Origin: Deltaproteobacteria bacterium
Lineage (GTDB): Bacteria; Desulfobacterota; Syntrophobacteria; BM002
NCBI GenBank assembly: GCA_019309045.1
Contig: JAFDGZ010000013.1
Location: forward strand, 1-53,111
Reading direction: 5' to 3'
DNA: 53,111 nucleotides
Shown here piece after piece: positions 26,254 to 36,843 of this stretch; the first letter of the stretch is position 1; every line of letters begins with the position of its first letter. Below the pieces are notes generated by a model, which saw only the letters and a list, made by a program, of their open reading frames with translations, was not told the DNA's origin and ran no database searches. The translations under genes were made by a program, and so were the position numbers.

Positions 26254-29200
26254 CTACTCTCCTCCTTTTCCTTCAACAAGCAGGGTGGCGTAATGGCTTC
26301 GCACGCGGCTCTGGCAGGCTTCCAGCTCTGCCAGCAGGGTGGCCGCTGTGGCATCCATGCCGAGAACTCTCCTGGCCAGGGCGGTCAATTCAGCCTCATC
26401 CCTGGGCAGCATGTGTATCTGTCGGTCTTCGAGGATCTGCAGGCAGTGCTCCACACGGCGCAGAAAGAGATAGTCCTGGCGCAGCTCCGCGGCAGCTCTC
26501 TCAGGGAGCAGCTGGTGCTGCTGCAAAACCGCCAGCGCCTTGAGGGTGTTGCCCTCGATGAGCTGGGGAAAGTCCGGCGCGTGCACGAGCTGCAAACCCT
26601 GAACCAGAAATTCCACGTCGCGCAGACCTCCCACGCCACTCTTCACATCTGTTCCCCCGGAAAGGATGGTTTTCCTGGCGGCTGCCGAGCGCATCTTCTC
26701 GATGGACTCGACAATATCTCGCGCTCGACGGCGCTGCCGCAGTATGGGCTGCAGCTGCTCGAGGAAGCGCTCGCCGATTTGCAGATTTCCCGCCACCGGG
26801 CGGATTTTCAAGGCGGCCTGGATTTCCCACAGGGAGGCGCTCTGCCGATAGTAGTCCACAAGTGCTGCCAGAGACTGGGCCAGCTCACCGGCGCGCCCGT
26901 AGGGGCGCAACCGCAGGTCCACCCTGTAGGCATAGCCTTCTTCCGTGTGCCTGGAAAGATCCAGGGCTGTCCGCTCTACGATCCAGGTAAAGAGGTATTT
27001 CAGCACTGCGGGCTCCAGGCCCAGTTCTGCAGCCACACTTTCAGGGACATCAAAGATTCCCAGCAGATCGATGTCGGAGCTGTAGTTGAGTTCATTGCCT
27101 CCCAGCTTGCCAAAGGCGACAAAGCAGAAATGGTCTGCCAGGACTGCCAGGTCCGCGCCTGTCTTCTTCTCGGGCTCAGGCGTGGCCCAGATCCTCTGCA
27201 GAACCGCCTCGGTAACTGCCTCGGCCAGGGTGGAAAGTTCTGCGGTAACATCCTCTACGGCTGTGCCCAGATACATGTCGCGGGTGCCAATGCGCAGAAT
27301 TTCCCGCCGGCGGAAGCGGCGCAGGTGGTTGAGCCAGGCTGCGTGTGTACTGTGGCTGCGGCCTGCTTCTTCGAGTTCCTCTTGCAGGTCCTGCCGTTTT
27401 CTCATGTGGTGGAGGTTTTCCGGGATGATAATCCAGTCGAGAAAGCCGGGATTTCTAATCAGGGTGTCGGCCAGAAACTGACTGCCGGCTAAGATGGTCA
27501 GCAGAATCTCCAGCCTCATGGGCTGGGAGAGAAGCAGATTGTAGTGAAATTCGGGGCTGGGAAGGGCCAGGATGTAGCGTTCCCAGTTGTTCAGGGCCAT
27601 GTCGGCATCCGGCGTTCTCTGCAAAACGTCCGTGGCCAGCAGGGCGAGCTTGGCAAAAATATCTCGCCGAGAGCCACTGCCAGCCAGACTGCGAAGATTC
27701 AGGTAGGCCCGCCGCCAGTTCTTGAAGCCCGCTGAGGTGAGCACCGCGCGCTGCAGCGGCTCTGGAGTGTCGGCAGAGAGGATCAGATCCGCAACCGAGC
27801 CGGTGGCAGGCGCCGGCAGCGCCTCGCGGCCAAAGAAGTGCTCGGCAAAAGCACGCACCGCGGCCATGTGCGCTTCCAGATCCAGGTAGAGCTGCTGGGC
27901 AGGCTCCAGGGCGGCGCCGCGGCGATACCCCATGCGGTTGGCGAGAGCAGCACACTCCACCGAGTCCTGCGCCGGCAGGAACAGGTCCCGAGCCGAGCCT
28001 CGCAGCATGCGCAGGCAGTTGATCAATTGGCGCAGGAAATCGTAGGCGCTGAGCAGTCTGTCTCCTTCTTCTGCAGTGAGCACGCCGGTATCAGTGAGGG
28101 CTAGCAGGGCCTGGCGCAACAGGGGGGTTCTGAGCTGAGGCAAATCCTTGCCGTGGATCACCTGCAGGATTTGCACATTGTATTCCAGGTCTACCAGACC
28201 TCCGGGGCTGAATTTGGCGTTCAGTCTGCCGCCGGCAGTCTTCTCCTCGAACTGTTTCTTTCTGAGCTGCCGCAGCTCCTGCAGGTCAATGTTTGCCGAA
28301 GCATAGACAAATTCATCTCGCAGTCGTTCAATCTGGGCGCCGAACTGGGCGTCGCCGCCGATGCAGCGAAGCCGAACGAGCGCTAGGCGCTCGTAAGAGT
28401 GGCTCGTGCTGCCAGGGCCATAATAGCGGCAAAAGTTCTCCAGGCTGCAGGCCAGGGGCCCGGCACTGCCGTGCGGCCGCAGCCTGAGATCCACGTGAAA
28501 GATGCCCTCTCTCTTGGCCCGGATGAACTGGGCCGTCTGCTTGACCAGCAGTTCAAAGAATTCTGAATTGGCAATGGATTTCTGGCCGTCCGTCCAGCCG
28601 TTGTCACTGTAGACCACAAGAAATTCAATGTCAGAGGCGTAGCCCAGTGAAGCCCCGCCGAGTTTGCCCAGGCCGAGGATGGCAAATTTGGCCTCCAGGC
28701 CGGCGGCGCTGCGAGGGGCCCCGTAGCGGGCCCGCAGGTGCTCATAAGAGAGGCTGGCAGCGGTGCTCACCACCTGTTCCGCCAGCACCGTGAGCCTCCT
28801 GGAGAGTTCGTGAAAGTCGACCTGGGCATTGAGAATGTGGTCCAGATCGATGAGGAAGATCTCTCTGTCCTTGAAATCGTTCAATCTCTGAGTCTGCTCT
28901 GCCACGGTAGCCGCGTCTCCAAGGGCCTCCTGCAGGCGTGCGGGCAGAGTCTCCAGAGGTTCACTGAAGCGTCGGCCCTCCACAATGGGGCCGAGCATTG
29001 GCACCAGGGTTTCATAGTGCAGCCGAATGAAGTCCTCCCAGAGATAATCGCTGGTGCCCAGCAGCCGGGCCAGATCCTGCAAGGTGTGCGGGTTGGAGAG
29101 CAGCGCCAGCCATTCCTGCGGGTCATGGCGTCTGGCCACGTCTTTGACCAGGTTTTCGAAGCGGCACAGGGCGGCATAAGGATCCGGCGCCCTGCTCAGG

Positions 29201-30066
29201 AAATAGGTAAACTGCTTGGTCAGCAATACGGAAAATTTTATCTGGTTGACATGCTCGGGATTCTCCAGCTTGCGGCCGCTGGCATCCACTATGTCGATCT
29301 CGTCTTCGATGCGGCCGCTGATTGTTCGGATGCGCACGTGTTCAATGGATACGCCGTGCAAAGAGAGGGCTGTGCTGAGAGAATAGAGGAAGGCGGGAGT
29401 GTCCTCCGAGTAGATGAGCAGTCTGGTGCAGTCAGTAGCACTGTTGTCAACTCTGATCTGTACCGGGTAGAGAACCGGTTGTTCAGCTGTCTGGTACTGG
29501 GCCAACCGTTTTACCACCATTTCGTTGACCCGGTGTCTCGCTTCCAGGGCAGAGTTGCTGTCGCCGCTCTCGAGCAGCCTGACAATGTCAGACAACTTTT
29601 TTTCCACCTCGGCAGCCCAGCTTTCCAGGGTCAGCGAGGTGGCCACTGTGCCGGCGAAGCGGTCGATGATCCTTCTTCTCTTGTCGAAGGGGACCCTGGC
29701 CAGGCGCGGCTGCCGCCGCCGTCTTGGATCAGCCCGCTGCGGTTGACGGAGGTGCTGGTAGGTAAAGACGTCCCCGGAGTCGATGTTGAAGCCCATGGCA
29801 GCCAGCACTCCAGTAATGAGAGAAAAAAGGCCAGGGTAGTCGAAGCCGATTACCGTACATTCCACCAGGTTGTTCTCTGTCTCGCTTACCAGGACTTCGA
29901 GCAGGTGTTCCGGGCGCAGCCGCGATATGGCCCTCAGGTGGGCCGCAATGTGGCTGCGGCTGAAGGTCTCGAAATAGCGGGGATTGAGCCGAGAAAAGTG
30001 CTCCTGCACCAGAGTCGGCTCCAGCTCGGGACAATCTTTTTTAACTTCTTCCAGAGTTGGCTGCAA
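26254..30066 (-). CDS. glnE: Glutamine synthetase adenylyltransferase GlnE with N-terminal ACT-like domains
   Basis: A 1270-residue relative of the bifunctional enzyme that adds AMP to, and removes it from, GlnA; E. coli GlnE has about 950 residues. Residues about 65-145 and 200-285 resemble ACT domains (IGFDYPGLFSLITGVLAAMGFNI; SEDTPAFLYSLSTALSLHGVSIEHV). Two nucleotidyltransferase cores follow at about 460-490 (LGKLGGASLGYASDIEF) and 981-1006 (FGKLGGNELNYSSDIDL). From the motifs, the first core looks like the E. coli C-terminal adenylyltransferase and the second like the N-terminal AMP-removing half. The start is TTG at 30066, supported by GGGAGGG seven bases upstream. It has its own promoter, downstream of a terminator after glnA. 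Confidence 0.92.
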   Translation of the reverse strand: MQPTLEEVKKDCPELEPTLVQEHFSRLNPRYFETFSRSHIAAHLRAISRLRPEHLLEVLVSETENNLVECTVIGFDYPGLFSLITGVLAAMGFNIDSGDVFTYQHLRQPQRADPRRRRQPRLARVPFDKRRRIIDRFAGTVATSLTLESWAAEVEKKLSDIVRLLESGDSNSALEARHRVNEMVVKRLAQYQTAEQPVLYPVQIRVDNSATDCTRLLIYSEDTPAFLYSLSTALSLHGVSIEHVRIRTISGRIEDEIDIVDASGRKLENPEHVNQIKFSVLLTKQFTYFLSRAPDPYAALCRFENLVKDVARRHDPQEWLALLSNPHTLQDLARLLGTSDYLWEDFIRLHYETLVPMLGPIVEGRRFSEPLETLPARLQEALGDAATVAEQTQRLNDFKDREIFLIDLDHILNAQVDFHELSRRLTVLAEQVVSTAASLSYEHLRARYGAPRSAAGLEAKFAILGLGKLGGASLGYASDIEFLVVYSDNGWTDGQKSIANSEFFELLVKQTAQFIRAKREGIFHVDLRLRPHGSAGPLACSLENFCRYYGPGSTSHSYERLALVRLRCIGGDAQFGAQIERLRDEFVYASANIDLQELRQLRKKQFEEKTAGGRLNAKFSPGGLVDLEYNVQILQVIHGKDLPQLRTPLLRQALLALTDTGVLTAEEGDRLLSAYDFLRQLINCLRMLRGSARDLFLPAQDSVECAALANRMGYRRGAALEPAQQLYLDLEAHMAAVRAFAEHFFGREALPAPATGSVADLILSADTPEPLQRAVLTSAGFKNWRRAYLNLRSLAGSGSRRDIFAKLALLATDVLQRTPDADMALNNWERYILALPSPEFHYNLLLSQPMRLEILLTILAGSQFLADTLIRNPGFLDWIIIPENLHHMRKRQDLQEELEEAGRSHSTHAAWLNHLRRFRRREILRIGTRDMYLGTAVEDVTAELSTLAEAVTEAVLQRIWATPEPEKKTGADLAVLADHFCFVAFGKLGGNELNYSSDIDLLGIFDVPESVAAELGLEPAVLKYLFTWIVERTALDLSRHTEEGYAYRVDLRLRPYGRAGELAQSLAALVDYYRQSASLWEIQAALKIRPVAGNLQIGERFLEQLQPILRQRRRARDIVESIEKMRSAAARKTILSGGTDVKSGVGGLRDVEFLVQGLQLVHAPDFPQLIEGNTLKALAVLQQHQLLPERAAAELRQDYLFLRRVEHCLQILEDRQIHMLPRDEAELTALARRVLGMDATAATLLAELEACQSRVRSHYATLLVEGKGGE

Positions 30067-30107
30067 AAGAACCCTCCCTACAGGCAGCTTGTCAGCGGCT
30101 TGCCGCT

Positions 30108-30136
30108 ATTGTAGCGCTTCGGCTTGCTGCTGACAA
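30108..30136 (-). promoter_or_regulatory. Sigma-70 promoter of glnE
   Basis: On the minus strand TTGTCA (30136-30131) and TACAAT (30113-30108) are separated by exactly 17 bases. It lies between the glnA terminator and the glnE start. Confidence 0.7.
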
Positions 30137-30161
30137 ACTGCTCTCTTTGCAGGGAAAAAGA

Positions 30162-30181
30162 AAAGGGCCCGCAGGCCCTTT
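30162..30181 (-). terminator. Intrinsic terminator after glnA
   Basis: AAAGGGCC-CGCA-GGCCCTTT is a perfect 8-bp stem. On the minus strand it is followed by TCTTTTTC. It lies 18 bases after the glnA stop and insulates glnE at least partly from the sigma-54-driven glnA transcript. Confidence 0.85.
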
Positions 30182-30199
30182 CCTGAACCGCAGCGGCAG

Positions 30200-31624
30200 C
30201 TAGATGTCGTAATACATGGCGAACTCCCAGGGATGGGGACGCAGATCCAGTGCCTGCACCTCGTTTTCCATCTTGTAGGCAATCCAGGTGTCGATCACGT
30301 CGGCAGTGAAGACATCCCCCTTGAGCAGATAGTCGTGGTCTGCTTCGAGAGCCTCGAGGGCCTCGCGCAAAGAGCCGGGGGTCTGGGGCACTTTGGCAAG
30401 CTCCTCGGGGGGCAGATCATAGATGTCCTTGTCTAGGGGTTCCCCGGGGTGGATCTTGTTCTGGATGCCGTCGATGGCAGCCATCAACATGGCTGAGAAG
30501 GCCAGATACGGATTGCAGCTGGGATCTGGACAGCGAAACTCCACTCTCTTGGCCTTGGCAGAGGGAGAATACATGGGAATGCGCACTGCGGCGCTGCGGT
30601 TGCGGCTGGAGTAGGCCAGGTTCACCGGGGCCTCGAAGCCCGGCACCAGCCTCTTGTAGCTGTTGGTGGTGGGGCTGGTAAAGGCCAGCAGGGAAGGCGT
30701 ATGCTTCAACAGACCACCGATTACATAGAGAGCCGTGTCAGAGAGGCCGGCATAGCCGTCGCCGGCAAAGAGATTCTGGTTGTCTTTCCACAGAGAAACG
30801 TGCACGTGCATGCCGGTGCCATTGTCGTTGAACAGGGGCTTGGGCATGAAGGTGACGGTTTTGTTGTACTTTCTGGCAGTGTTCTTGATCACGTATTTGT
30901 ACTTCAGCAGGTTGTCAGCCATCTCCACCAGTGGACCGAAGCGCATGTCTATTTCGGCCTGGCCAGCAGTGGCTACCTCGTGGTGCTGGGCTTCCACCTG
31001 GATGCCGATGTTTTCCAGGGTCAGGAGCATTTCACTGCGGATATCCTGCAGACTGTCAGTAGGAGGCACCGGGAAGTAGCCTTCTTTGTAGCGGGGCTTG
31101 TAGCCGAGGTTGGGGTTTTCGATTCGTCCTGAGTTCCACCTGCCTTCCACGGAGTCGATGTGATAGTAGCCCTCGTGCTCATTCTGGTCGAAGCGGATGT
31201 CGTCGAAAATGAAAAATTCTGCTTCAGGGCCGAAATAGGCGGTGTCAGCGATGCCTGTGCCCTTCAGGTATTTTACTGCCTTGCGGGCAATATTGCGGGG
31301 GTCGCGGGTGTAGTCTTCGCCAGTGATGGGATCACAGATGTTGCAGATGAGCACCAGGGTTTTGGCAGCAAAGAACGGGTCGATGAAAGCGGTCTCGGGC
31401 ACGGGTTTGACCAGCATGTCAGATTCATTGATGGCCTGCCAGCCCCTGATGCTGGAGCCGTCGAAGCCGAGCCCTGCTTCAAAAGTGTCCACCTCGATCT
31501 CCCTGGGCGGCACCGAGAAATGCTGCCACAGTCCGGGAAAGTCCATGAAACGCAGATCTACAATCTCGATCTTTTCTTTTTCCATCAGGGCCAGGACATC
31601 CTGGGGTGTCTGGGGTCTAGTCAT
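30200..31624 (-). CDS. glnA: Glutamine synthetase type I, adenylylatable form
   Basis: Makes glutamine from glutamate, ammonia and ATP; the dodecameric GSI-beta type. The 474 residues include [10 protein letters not shown] near residue 52, [19 protein letters not shown], and the ATP/glutamate-binding [10 protein letters not shown]. The adenylylation tyrosine is present in [11 protein letters not shown] near residue 405. It is therefore the natural target of the GlnE encoded next to it. The ATG at 31624 has AGGAGGAG nine bases upstream. Expression is probably driven by sigma-54: a near-perfect -24/-12 element lies about 130 bases upstream, with a long inverted repeat beyond it. Confidence 0.98.
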   Translation of the reverse strand: MTRPQTPQDVLALMEKEKIEIVDLRFMDFPGLWQHFSVPPREIEVDTFEAGLGFDGSSIRGWQAINESDMLVKPVPETAFIDPFFAAKTLVLICNICDPITGEDYTRDPRNIARKAVKYLKGTGIADTAYFGPEAEFFIFDDIRFDQNEHEGYYHIDSVEGRWNSGRIENPNLGYKPRYKEGYFPVPPTDSLQDIRSEMLLTLENIGIQVEAQHHEVATAGQAEIDMRFGPLVEMADNLLKYKYVIKNTARKYNKTVTFMPKPLFNDNGTGMHVHVSLWKDNQNLFAGDGYAGLSDTALYVIGGLLKHTPSLLAFTSPTTNSYKRLVPGFEAPVNLAYSSRNRSAAVRIPMYSPSAKAKRVEFRCPDPSCNPYLAFSAMLMAAIDGIQNKIHPGEPLDKDIYDLPPEELAKVPQTPGSLREALEALEADHDYLLKGDVFTADVIDTWIAYKMENEVQALDLRPHPWEFAMYYDI

Positions 31625-31756
31625 TTCTTGATCTCCTCCTTTTTGCTGATTTTATGCAGGTAATTGCCGGGCCTCTCCTGGATCGCTCTTTACGGTGCAG
31701 GGAGCGGCACAGTAGCTGTTTTGCTTTCGTCTACAACCGCATGTTGCCCTGTTTCC

Positions 31757-31771
31757 GCAAGAGCTGTGCCA
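31757..31771 (-). promoter_or_regulatory. Sigma-54 promoter of glnA
   Basis: The minus strand reads TGGCAC-N5-TTGC, matching the -24/-12 consensus at all key positions with correct spacing. Initiation would be near 31745, giving a leader of about 120 bases. Confidence 0.9.
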
Positions 31772-31801
31772 GCTGGCCCGGCCTGGCCGAATTGATTTAA
31801 C

Positions 31802-31831
31802 TGTTTGTAATTCAACAGGTTATGAATTACA
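31802..31831. promoter_or_regulatory. Inverted-repeat activator site upstream of glnA
   Basis: Two overlapping symmetric elements lie 30-60 bases behind the sigma-54 promoter. TGT-N10-ACA (31802-31817) is the classic NifA half-site arrangement, with extended arms CTGTT/AACAG. TGTAATTC-N10-GAATTACA (31806-31831) has perfect 8-base arms. They are good candidates for binding the NifA-like activator encoded at 37.4-38.9 kb, or another regulator. Confidence 0.6.
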
Positions 31832-31879
31832 CCCCTAGATAAAAAAAGACATTTTTGTAAAAAATGATGCTTATAAGTA

Positions 31880-31889
31880 ACAATTTTGT
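31880..31889 (-). promoter_or_regulatory. Shared 10-mer ACAAAATTGT (glnA upstream copy)
   Basis: The minus strand carries ACAAAATTGT. The same 10-mer is found upstream of amtB and of the nifA-like gene. Its arms ACAA/TTGT make it a possible protein site. The function is unknown. Confidence 0.35.
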
Positions 31890-31972
31890 AGTATCATTTG
31901 CAGCCAGCCAGAGTGTTCGCCATATTGCCGCCACATGTGCGAAAAGATGCGCTCCTGGCAGGGATGCAATTG

Positions 31973-34624
31973 TCAGGCGGGTTTGTCGCGCAACACCGCG
32001 GCTATGGTCCGCTTGATGCGCGCCACCTGTTCCGGGCTGTCCACTTTCTGACCCAGTAGATCACGCACGTAGAAGATGTCCACAACCTGGTCCACCTTGG
32101 TGGCAATCTTGGCAACCCAGATATCCAGTTCCAGGCGGGATATGGTGGAGGTGATCTTGTAGAGCAGACCAGGGAAGTCGTGAGTGTACACTTCAATGAT
32201 GGTGAAGAAATCCGAGGAGGTATTGTCAACCACAATTTCATCGGCGCGAACCGTAGTTTTGCTGAGGGCGTATCTGCAGGTGCGCATCTTGTCCCGCAGG
32301 GCAGCATCGAGGTCGAGCTCTTGCTGCAGCACAGAGAACAGGTTGTCCCTGACTCTGTCCCAGGCTTCCTCCTCGTGCAGACTGTCCGGCGGCGCTGTGA
32401 CCTCGAAGATATCCAGAGCGATCTGATTGCGCCAGGTGTAGATCTGGGCGCTCAATATGTTGAGGTTGTTGAGGGTCAGCACCCCCGAGATCTTGGCGAA
32501 CAGTCCAGGATGATCTTTGGCGCAGAAGACCAGAGTACGGTATCTTCTGTTCAGCGGCGGCTGAACTTCCAGGACAAAGGGCAGGTTGCCGAGCCTTTCA
32601 TAAAGAGCGATGTGCCGCAGGATCTCAGTGGCGGGTACGGCCAGCAGGTACCGGGGAGACATCTGCTCGAAAAGCTGGGCAACCTGCTGCCTCGTTGCAG
32701 TTTTGCTGCGCTGCAGCACCTGCCGTTGTTTGGCTGCCACTACTTTGACGGAGCTCGGGCTTGCCAGCTCGCCGCCAGAGATGATGTGGCGGAGCTTGAA
32801 GAACAGTTCTTTCAGCAGCACAGCTATCCAGTCGTTCCAGGCTTTTGGTCCGGTCGCCATGCAGTCAGCCACGGTGAGGAGATAGAGCATTCTGAGATGT
32901 TCAAGATCGGCAACTGTGCGGGCGCACTGCACAATGACCTTCTCATCGTTGAGATCGCGCTGCGTGGCAGTCCTGACCAGCAGAAGATGGTACTGCACCA
33001 GAAAAGAGATGGTTTCGATGTCCTCCCTGGCAAAACCCATGCGGCTGAACACGGTTCGAACCATGGCTGCGCCGCGGCTGGCATGATCTTTTCCCTGGGC
33101 TCCCTTGCCCACATCGTGGAAGAGGGCTGCCCAGAGGAGAAGCTCTGGCTTTTCTACTTCGTCAATCAGCTGGGTGCAGAGGAGATCCTCGGTGTCATCA
33201 CTGTTGCTGCCGAACCGTTTGACGGTCTGCACCGTTCGCAGCGAGTGCTTGTCTACCGGATACAGGTGATACTCATCATACTGAATACGGTTGATCAACG
33301 GCCGCAGTTCTGGAATCAGGGTGGGCAGCAAGCCGGTAGTGAACAGGTCGTCCAGGACGTCTACCTGCTCACCGGGTGCCATGAGCAAGCGGCGCAGCAT
33401 GTGTACGGTCTGGGGTGAGGATCTGAAGTTATCGTCAATCAAATAGAGGAATTCCTGCACCAGTCGTTTTGCCTCCATGCTGAGCGGCAGCTGAAATCTG
33501 GAGCTTCTTTCAAAAATTCGCAGCAGAAGCTGAGGCCTGGATGGAATGTTCTCGGGCGCTGCAAAGGTCAGGGTGTTGCTCTGCCGCAGCCACTCGATGC
33601 CGCTGCCTCTGAGCCGCCGTCTAATTCCTGCCAGACGCACCTTGCGTTTCGGCGGCACTGCTTTGTCCAAGAAGCTGAGATGCAGTTGCTTCACACACTC
33701 CATGTGGCCGTGCAGGATGCCGAGAAAGCGCTCCACTGGCCTCTGTCCCCGGTGTTCCTCGAATCCCATGGATTCAGCCAGGGGAATCTGATAGTCGAAA
33801 TAGAGTTGATCGCATCTTCTGCCAGTAATGTAGTGCAGCCAGTTGCGCACCGTCCAGATGAAGGAGAGAGCCTCGCCCAGGGCCAGGTACTCGGAATGGG
33901 AAAGGTGCCCCTGGTATTCCAGGTCCCGTGGCTGCTGCAGGTCATATTTCGCCCAGCCTAGCCAGAGCATGGTGTGATAGTCCCGGAGACCGCCCACGCC
34001 CTCCTTGAGATTGGGCTCCAGCAAGTAGGTGGAGTCCCCGTAGCGGAGGTGGCGCTGCAGGTTGCTCCGGGCAAGCCAGCGCACCAGAGCGTCGCGGTTG
34101 CGGCCCAGTAGCCTGGTTCGCAGACCTTGTCTGAGATCGGAATATAGAGAAGAGATGCCGCAAAGGAAGCGGGCGTCGATCAGGGCCGTGAGCACCTCCA
34201 GATCCTCTGCTGCCAGGCTGAGACATTCCTTCAGGGAGCGGCTGGCATGGCCAACCTCCAGACCCAGGTCCCAGAGGGGATAGAGGATTTCCTGGACGAG
34301 ATCCTTTGCTTCCGGAGGCACCTTCCTGTGGAACAGCAGCAAGACGTCCACGTCCGAATGGAGACATTGCTCCCGGCGGCCGTAACCTCCAAGGGCGACA
34401 ATGGCATAGGGATTCCTGTCGATCTGCATGCGAGGGCCTATGGCACTGGAGGCAAACCTGTCGCGAAAGTAGTCGTCCAGAATCTCTGCATGGCGGCGCA
34501 GCAGGGCAGTGCCGTTGCTGCGGCCGAGATCCTGCAGCAGCTCCTGCTTCTGGCGGTTGAGATTCAGGATAGCTGATCCTGTCTGCTGTTTATGGATGGC
34601 TGTGCTCTTCATGAGAAGTGACAA
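31973..34624 (-). CDS. glnD: PII uridylyltransferase/uridylyl-removing enzyme
   Basis: Senses glutamine and uridylylates or deuridylylates PII. The 883 residues show a nucleotidyltransferase domain with ALGGYGRREQCLHSDVDVLLLF (about 77-98). An HD hydrolase domain with ALFHDVGKGAQGKDHASRGA lies near the middle. Two C-terminal ACT domains follow (about 690-765, FCAKDHPGLFAKISGVL; about 805-880, VYTHDFPGLLYKITSTI). It follows glnK by 7 bases. The start is either TTG at 34624 or ATG at 34612; neither has a strong ribosome binding site, consistent with coupling to glnK. Confidence 0.96.
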   Translation of the reverse strand: MSLLMKSTAIHKQQTGSAILNLNRQKQELLQDLGRSNGTALLRRHAEILDDYFRDRFASSAIGPRMQIDRNPYAIVALGGYGRREQCLHSDVDVLLLFHRKVPPEAKDLVQEILYPLWDLGLEVGHASRSLKECLSLAAEDLEVLTALIDARFLCGISSLYSDLRQGLRTRLLGRNRDALVRWLARSNLQRHLRYGDSTYLLEPNLKEGVGGLRDYHTMLWLGWAKYDLQQPRDLEYQGHLSHSEYLALGEALSFIWTVRNWLHYITGRRCDQLYFDYQIPLAESMGFEEHRGQRPVERFLGILHGHMECVKQLHLSFLDKAVPPKRKVRLAGIRRRLRGSGIEWLRQSNTLTFAAPENIPSRPQLLLRIFERSSRFQLPLSMEAKRLVQEFLYLIDDNFRSSPQTVHMLRRLLMAPGEQVDVLDDLFTTGLLPTLIPELRPLINRIQYDEYHLYPVDKHSLRTVQTVKRFGSNSDDTEDLLCTQLIDEVEKPELLLWAALFHDVGKGAQGKDHASRGAAMVRTVFSRMGFAREDIETISFLVQYHLLLVRTATQRDLNDEKVIVQCARTVADLEHLRMLYLLTVADCMATGPKAWNDWIAVLLKELFFKLRHIISGGELASPSSVKVVAAKQRQVLQRSKTATRQQVAQLFEQMSPRYLLAVPATEILRHIALYERLGNLPFVLEVQPPLNRRYRTLVFCAKDHPGLFAKISGVLTLNNLNILSAQIYTWRNQIALDIFEVTAPPDSLHEEEAWDRVRDNLFSVLQQELDLDAALRDKMRTCRYALSKTTVRADEIVVDNTSSDFFTIIEVYTHDFPGLLYKITSTISRLELDIWVAKIATKVDQVVDIFYVRDLLGQKVDSPEQVARIKRTIAAVLRDKPA

Positions 34625-34631
34625 ATTATCT

Positions 34632-36208
<1,577 letters not shown>

Positions 36209-36275
36209 CTCCTGTCTCCTTCTCGGGGAAGCTGTTAGTGAACAGAGGCCCGACGCTCGTTTCTGCAGGGGCTGA

Positions 36276-36290
36276 GCAATGGTTGTGCCA
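36276..36290 (-). promoter_or_regulatory. Sigma-54 promoter of amtB-glnK-glnD
   Basis: The minus strand reads TGGCAC-N5-TTGC, identical at all conserved positions to the glnA promoter. Transcription would start near 36264, about 56 bases before the amtB ATG. This also argues against the longer amtB start. Confidence 0.9.
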
Positions 36291-36369
36291 TGGTCGTCAT
36301 CCATATTGAATAGGTAGTAAATACAGCCAGATGCAGGAAATGGTCAGCCAGGAGTCACAGGTGAAAGTT

Positions 36370-36379
36370 ACAAAATTGT
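36370..36379 (+). promoter_or_regulatory. Shared 10-mer ACAAAATTGT (amtB upstream copy)
   Basis: ACAAAATTGT is flanked by T and A, giving the symmetric TACAA-AA-TTGTA. It lies about 80 bases behind the amtB -24 element. The same 10-mer occurs upstream of glnA and of the nifA-like gene. Confidence 0.35.
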
Positions 36380-36384
36380 AGGAA

Positions 36385-36428
36385 GATTATCAATCATCAG
36401 CCATCGGTTATCAGTTGTCGGTTATCAG
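36385..36428. repeat. Heptameric repeat cluster A (GTTATCR orientation)
   Basis: Short degenerate 7-base units of the type GTTATCA/GTTATCG/GTTGTCG. It lies left of mazEF and in opposite orientation to cluster B on the right. The region between amtB and mazE otherwise shows no gene. Confidence 0.75.
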
Positions 36429-36514
36429 GGTAGGGTAGAGCGCTTCGCACTATCTTTACTCTATGCGCTGTGCCCCATGGCTGGCGCCAGGTACAGGGAC
36501 AACCTTGCTTGCTG

Positions 36515-36543
36515 TTGACATACATATCATTTATACATATAAT
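36515..36543 (+). promoter_or_regulatory. Consensus sigma-70 promoter of mazEF
   Basis: TTGACA-N17-TATAAT is a perfect match to consensus. The direct repeat ACATAT occurs twice within it (36522 and 36535). This may be the antitoxin operator and would explain why such a strong promoter needs repression. Confidence 0.9.
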
Positions 36544-36582
36544 TTGGAAACTAATTAGGTCATACCAGAAGGAGGCTAAATC

Positions 36583-36843
36583 ATGGCGACTCAGAAAATC
36601 GCTATTACAGTCCCTCCACATTTTCTTGAGAGGCTGGATATGTGGGCCAAAAGAGCAGGCAAACCTCGAAGTCGGTTTGTTGTTGAACAGATGGAAAAAA
36701 GGCTCCAGGAGCTTGAAGACGAATACGTCACCGAATTGTATAATCGGGCTTATGGAGACAATGAGTCTGCAAAGGAAAACAGCGAACTCGCAGAGGAGAT
36801 GCTCTCGCTCAGTCCAGTACCGCATATGGAGGAAAAATGGTAA
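36583..36843 (+). CDS. MazE-like antitoxin, ribbon-helix-helix
   Basis: An 86-residue protein starting MATQKIAITVPPHFLERLDMWAKRAGKPRSRFVVEQM, a clear RHH DNA-binding pattern. It is followed by an acidic C-terminal half (about 45-86) suited to binding the MazF-type toxin encoded next. An excellent AGGAGG site precedes the ATG. The stop overlaps the toxin ATG by 7 bases. It probably represses its own consensus promoter. Confidence 0.88.
   Translation: MATQKIAITVPPHFLERLDMWAKRAGKPRSRFVVEQMEKRLQELEDEYVTELYNRAYGDNESAKENSELAEEMLSLSPVPHMEEKW

Noticed and set aside
28738-30114. A 458-codon plus-strand frame across the 5' part of glnE
   Set aside because: It is an antisense shadow of glnE with low-complexity composition; the minus-strand product has clear domains.
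31625-31756. A riboswitch in the glnA leader
   Set aside because: I found no arrangement matching the glutamine-binding RNA motifs I know, and no terminator in the leader.
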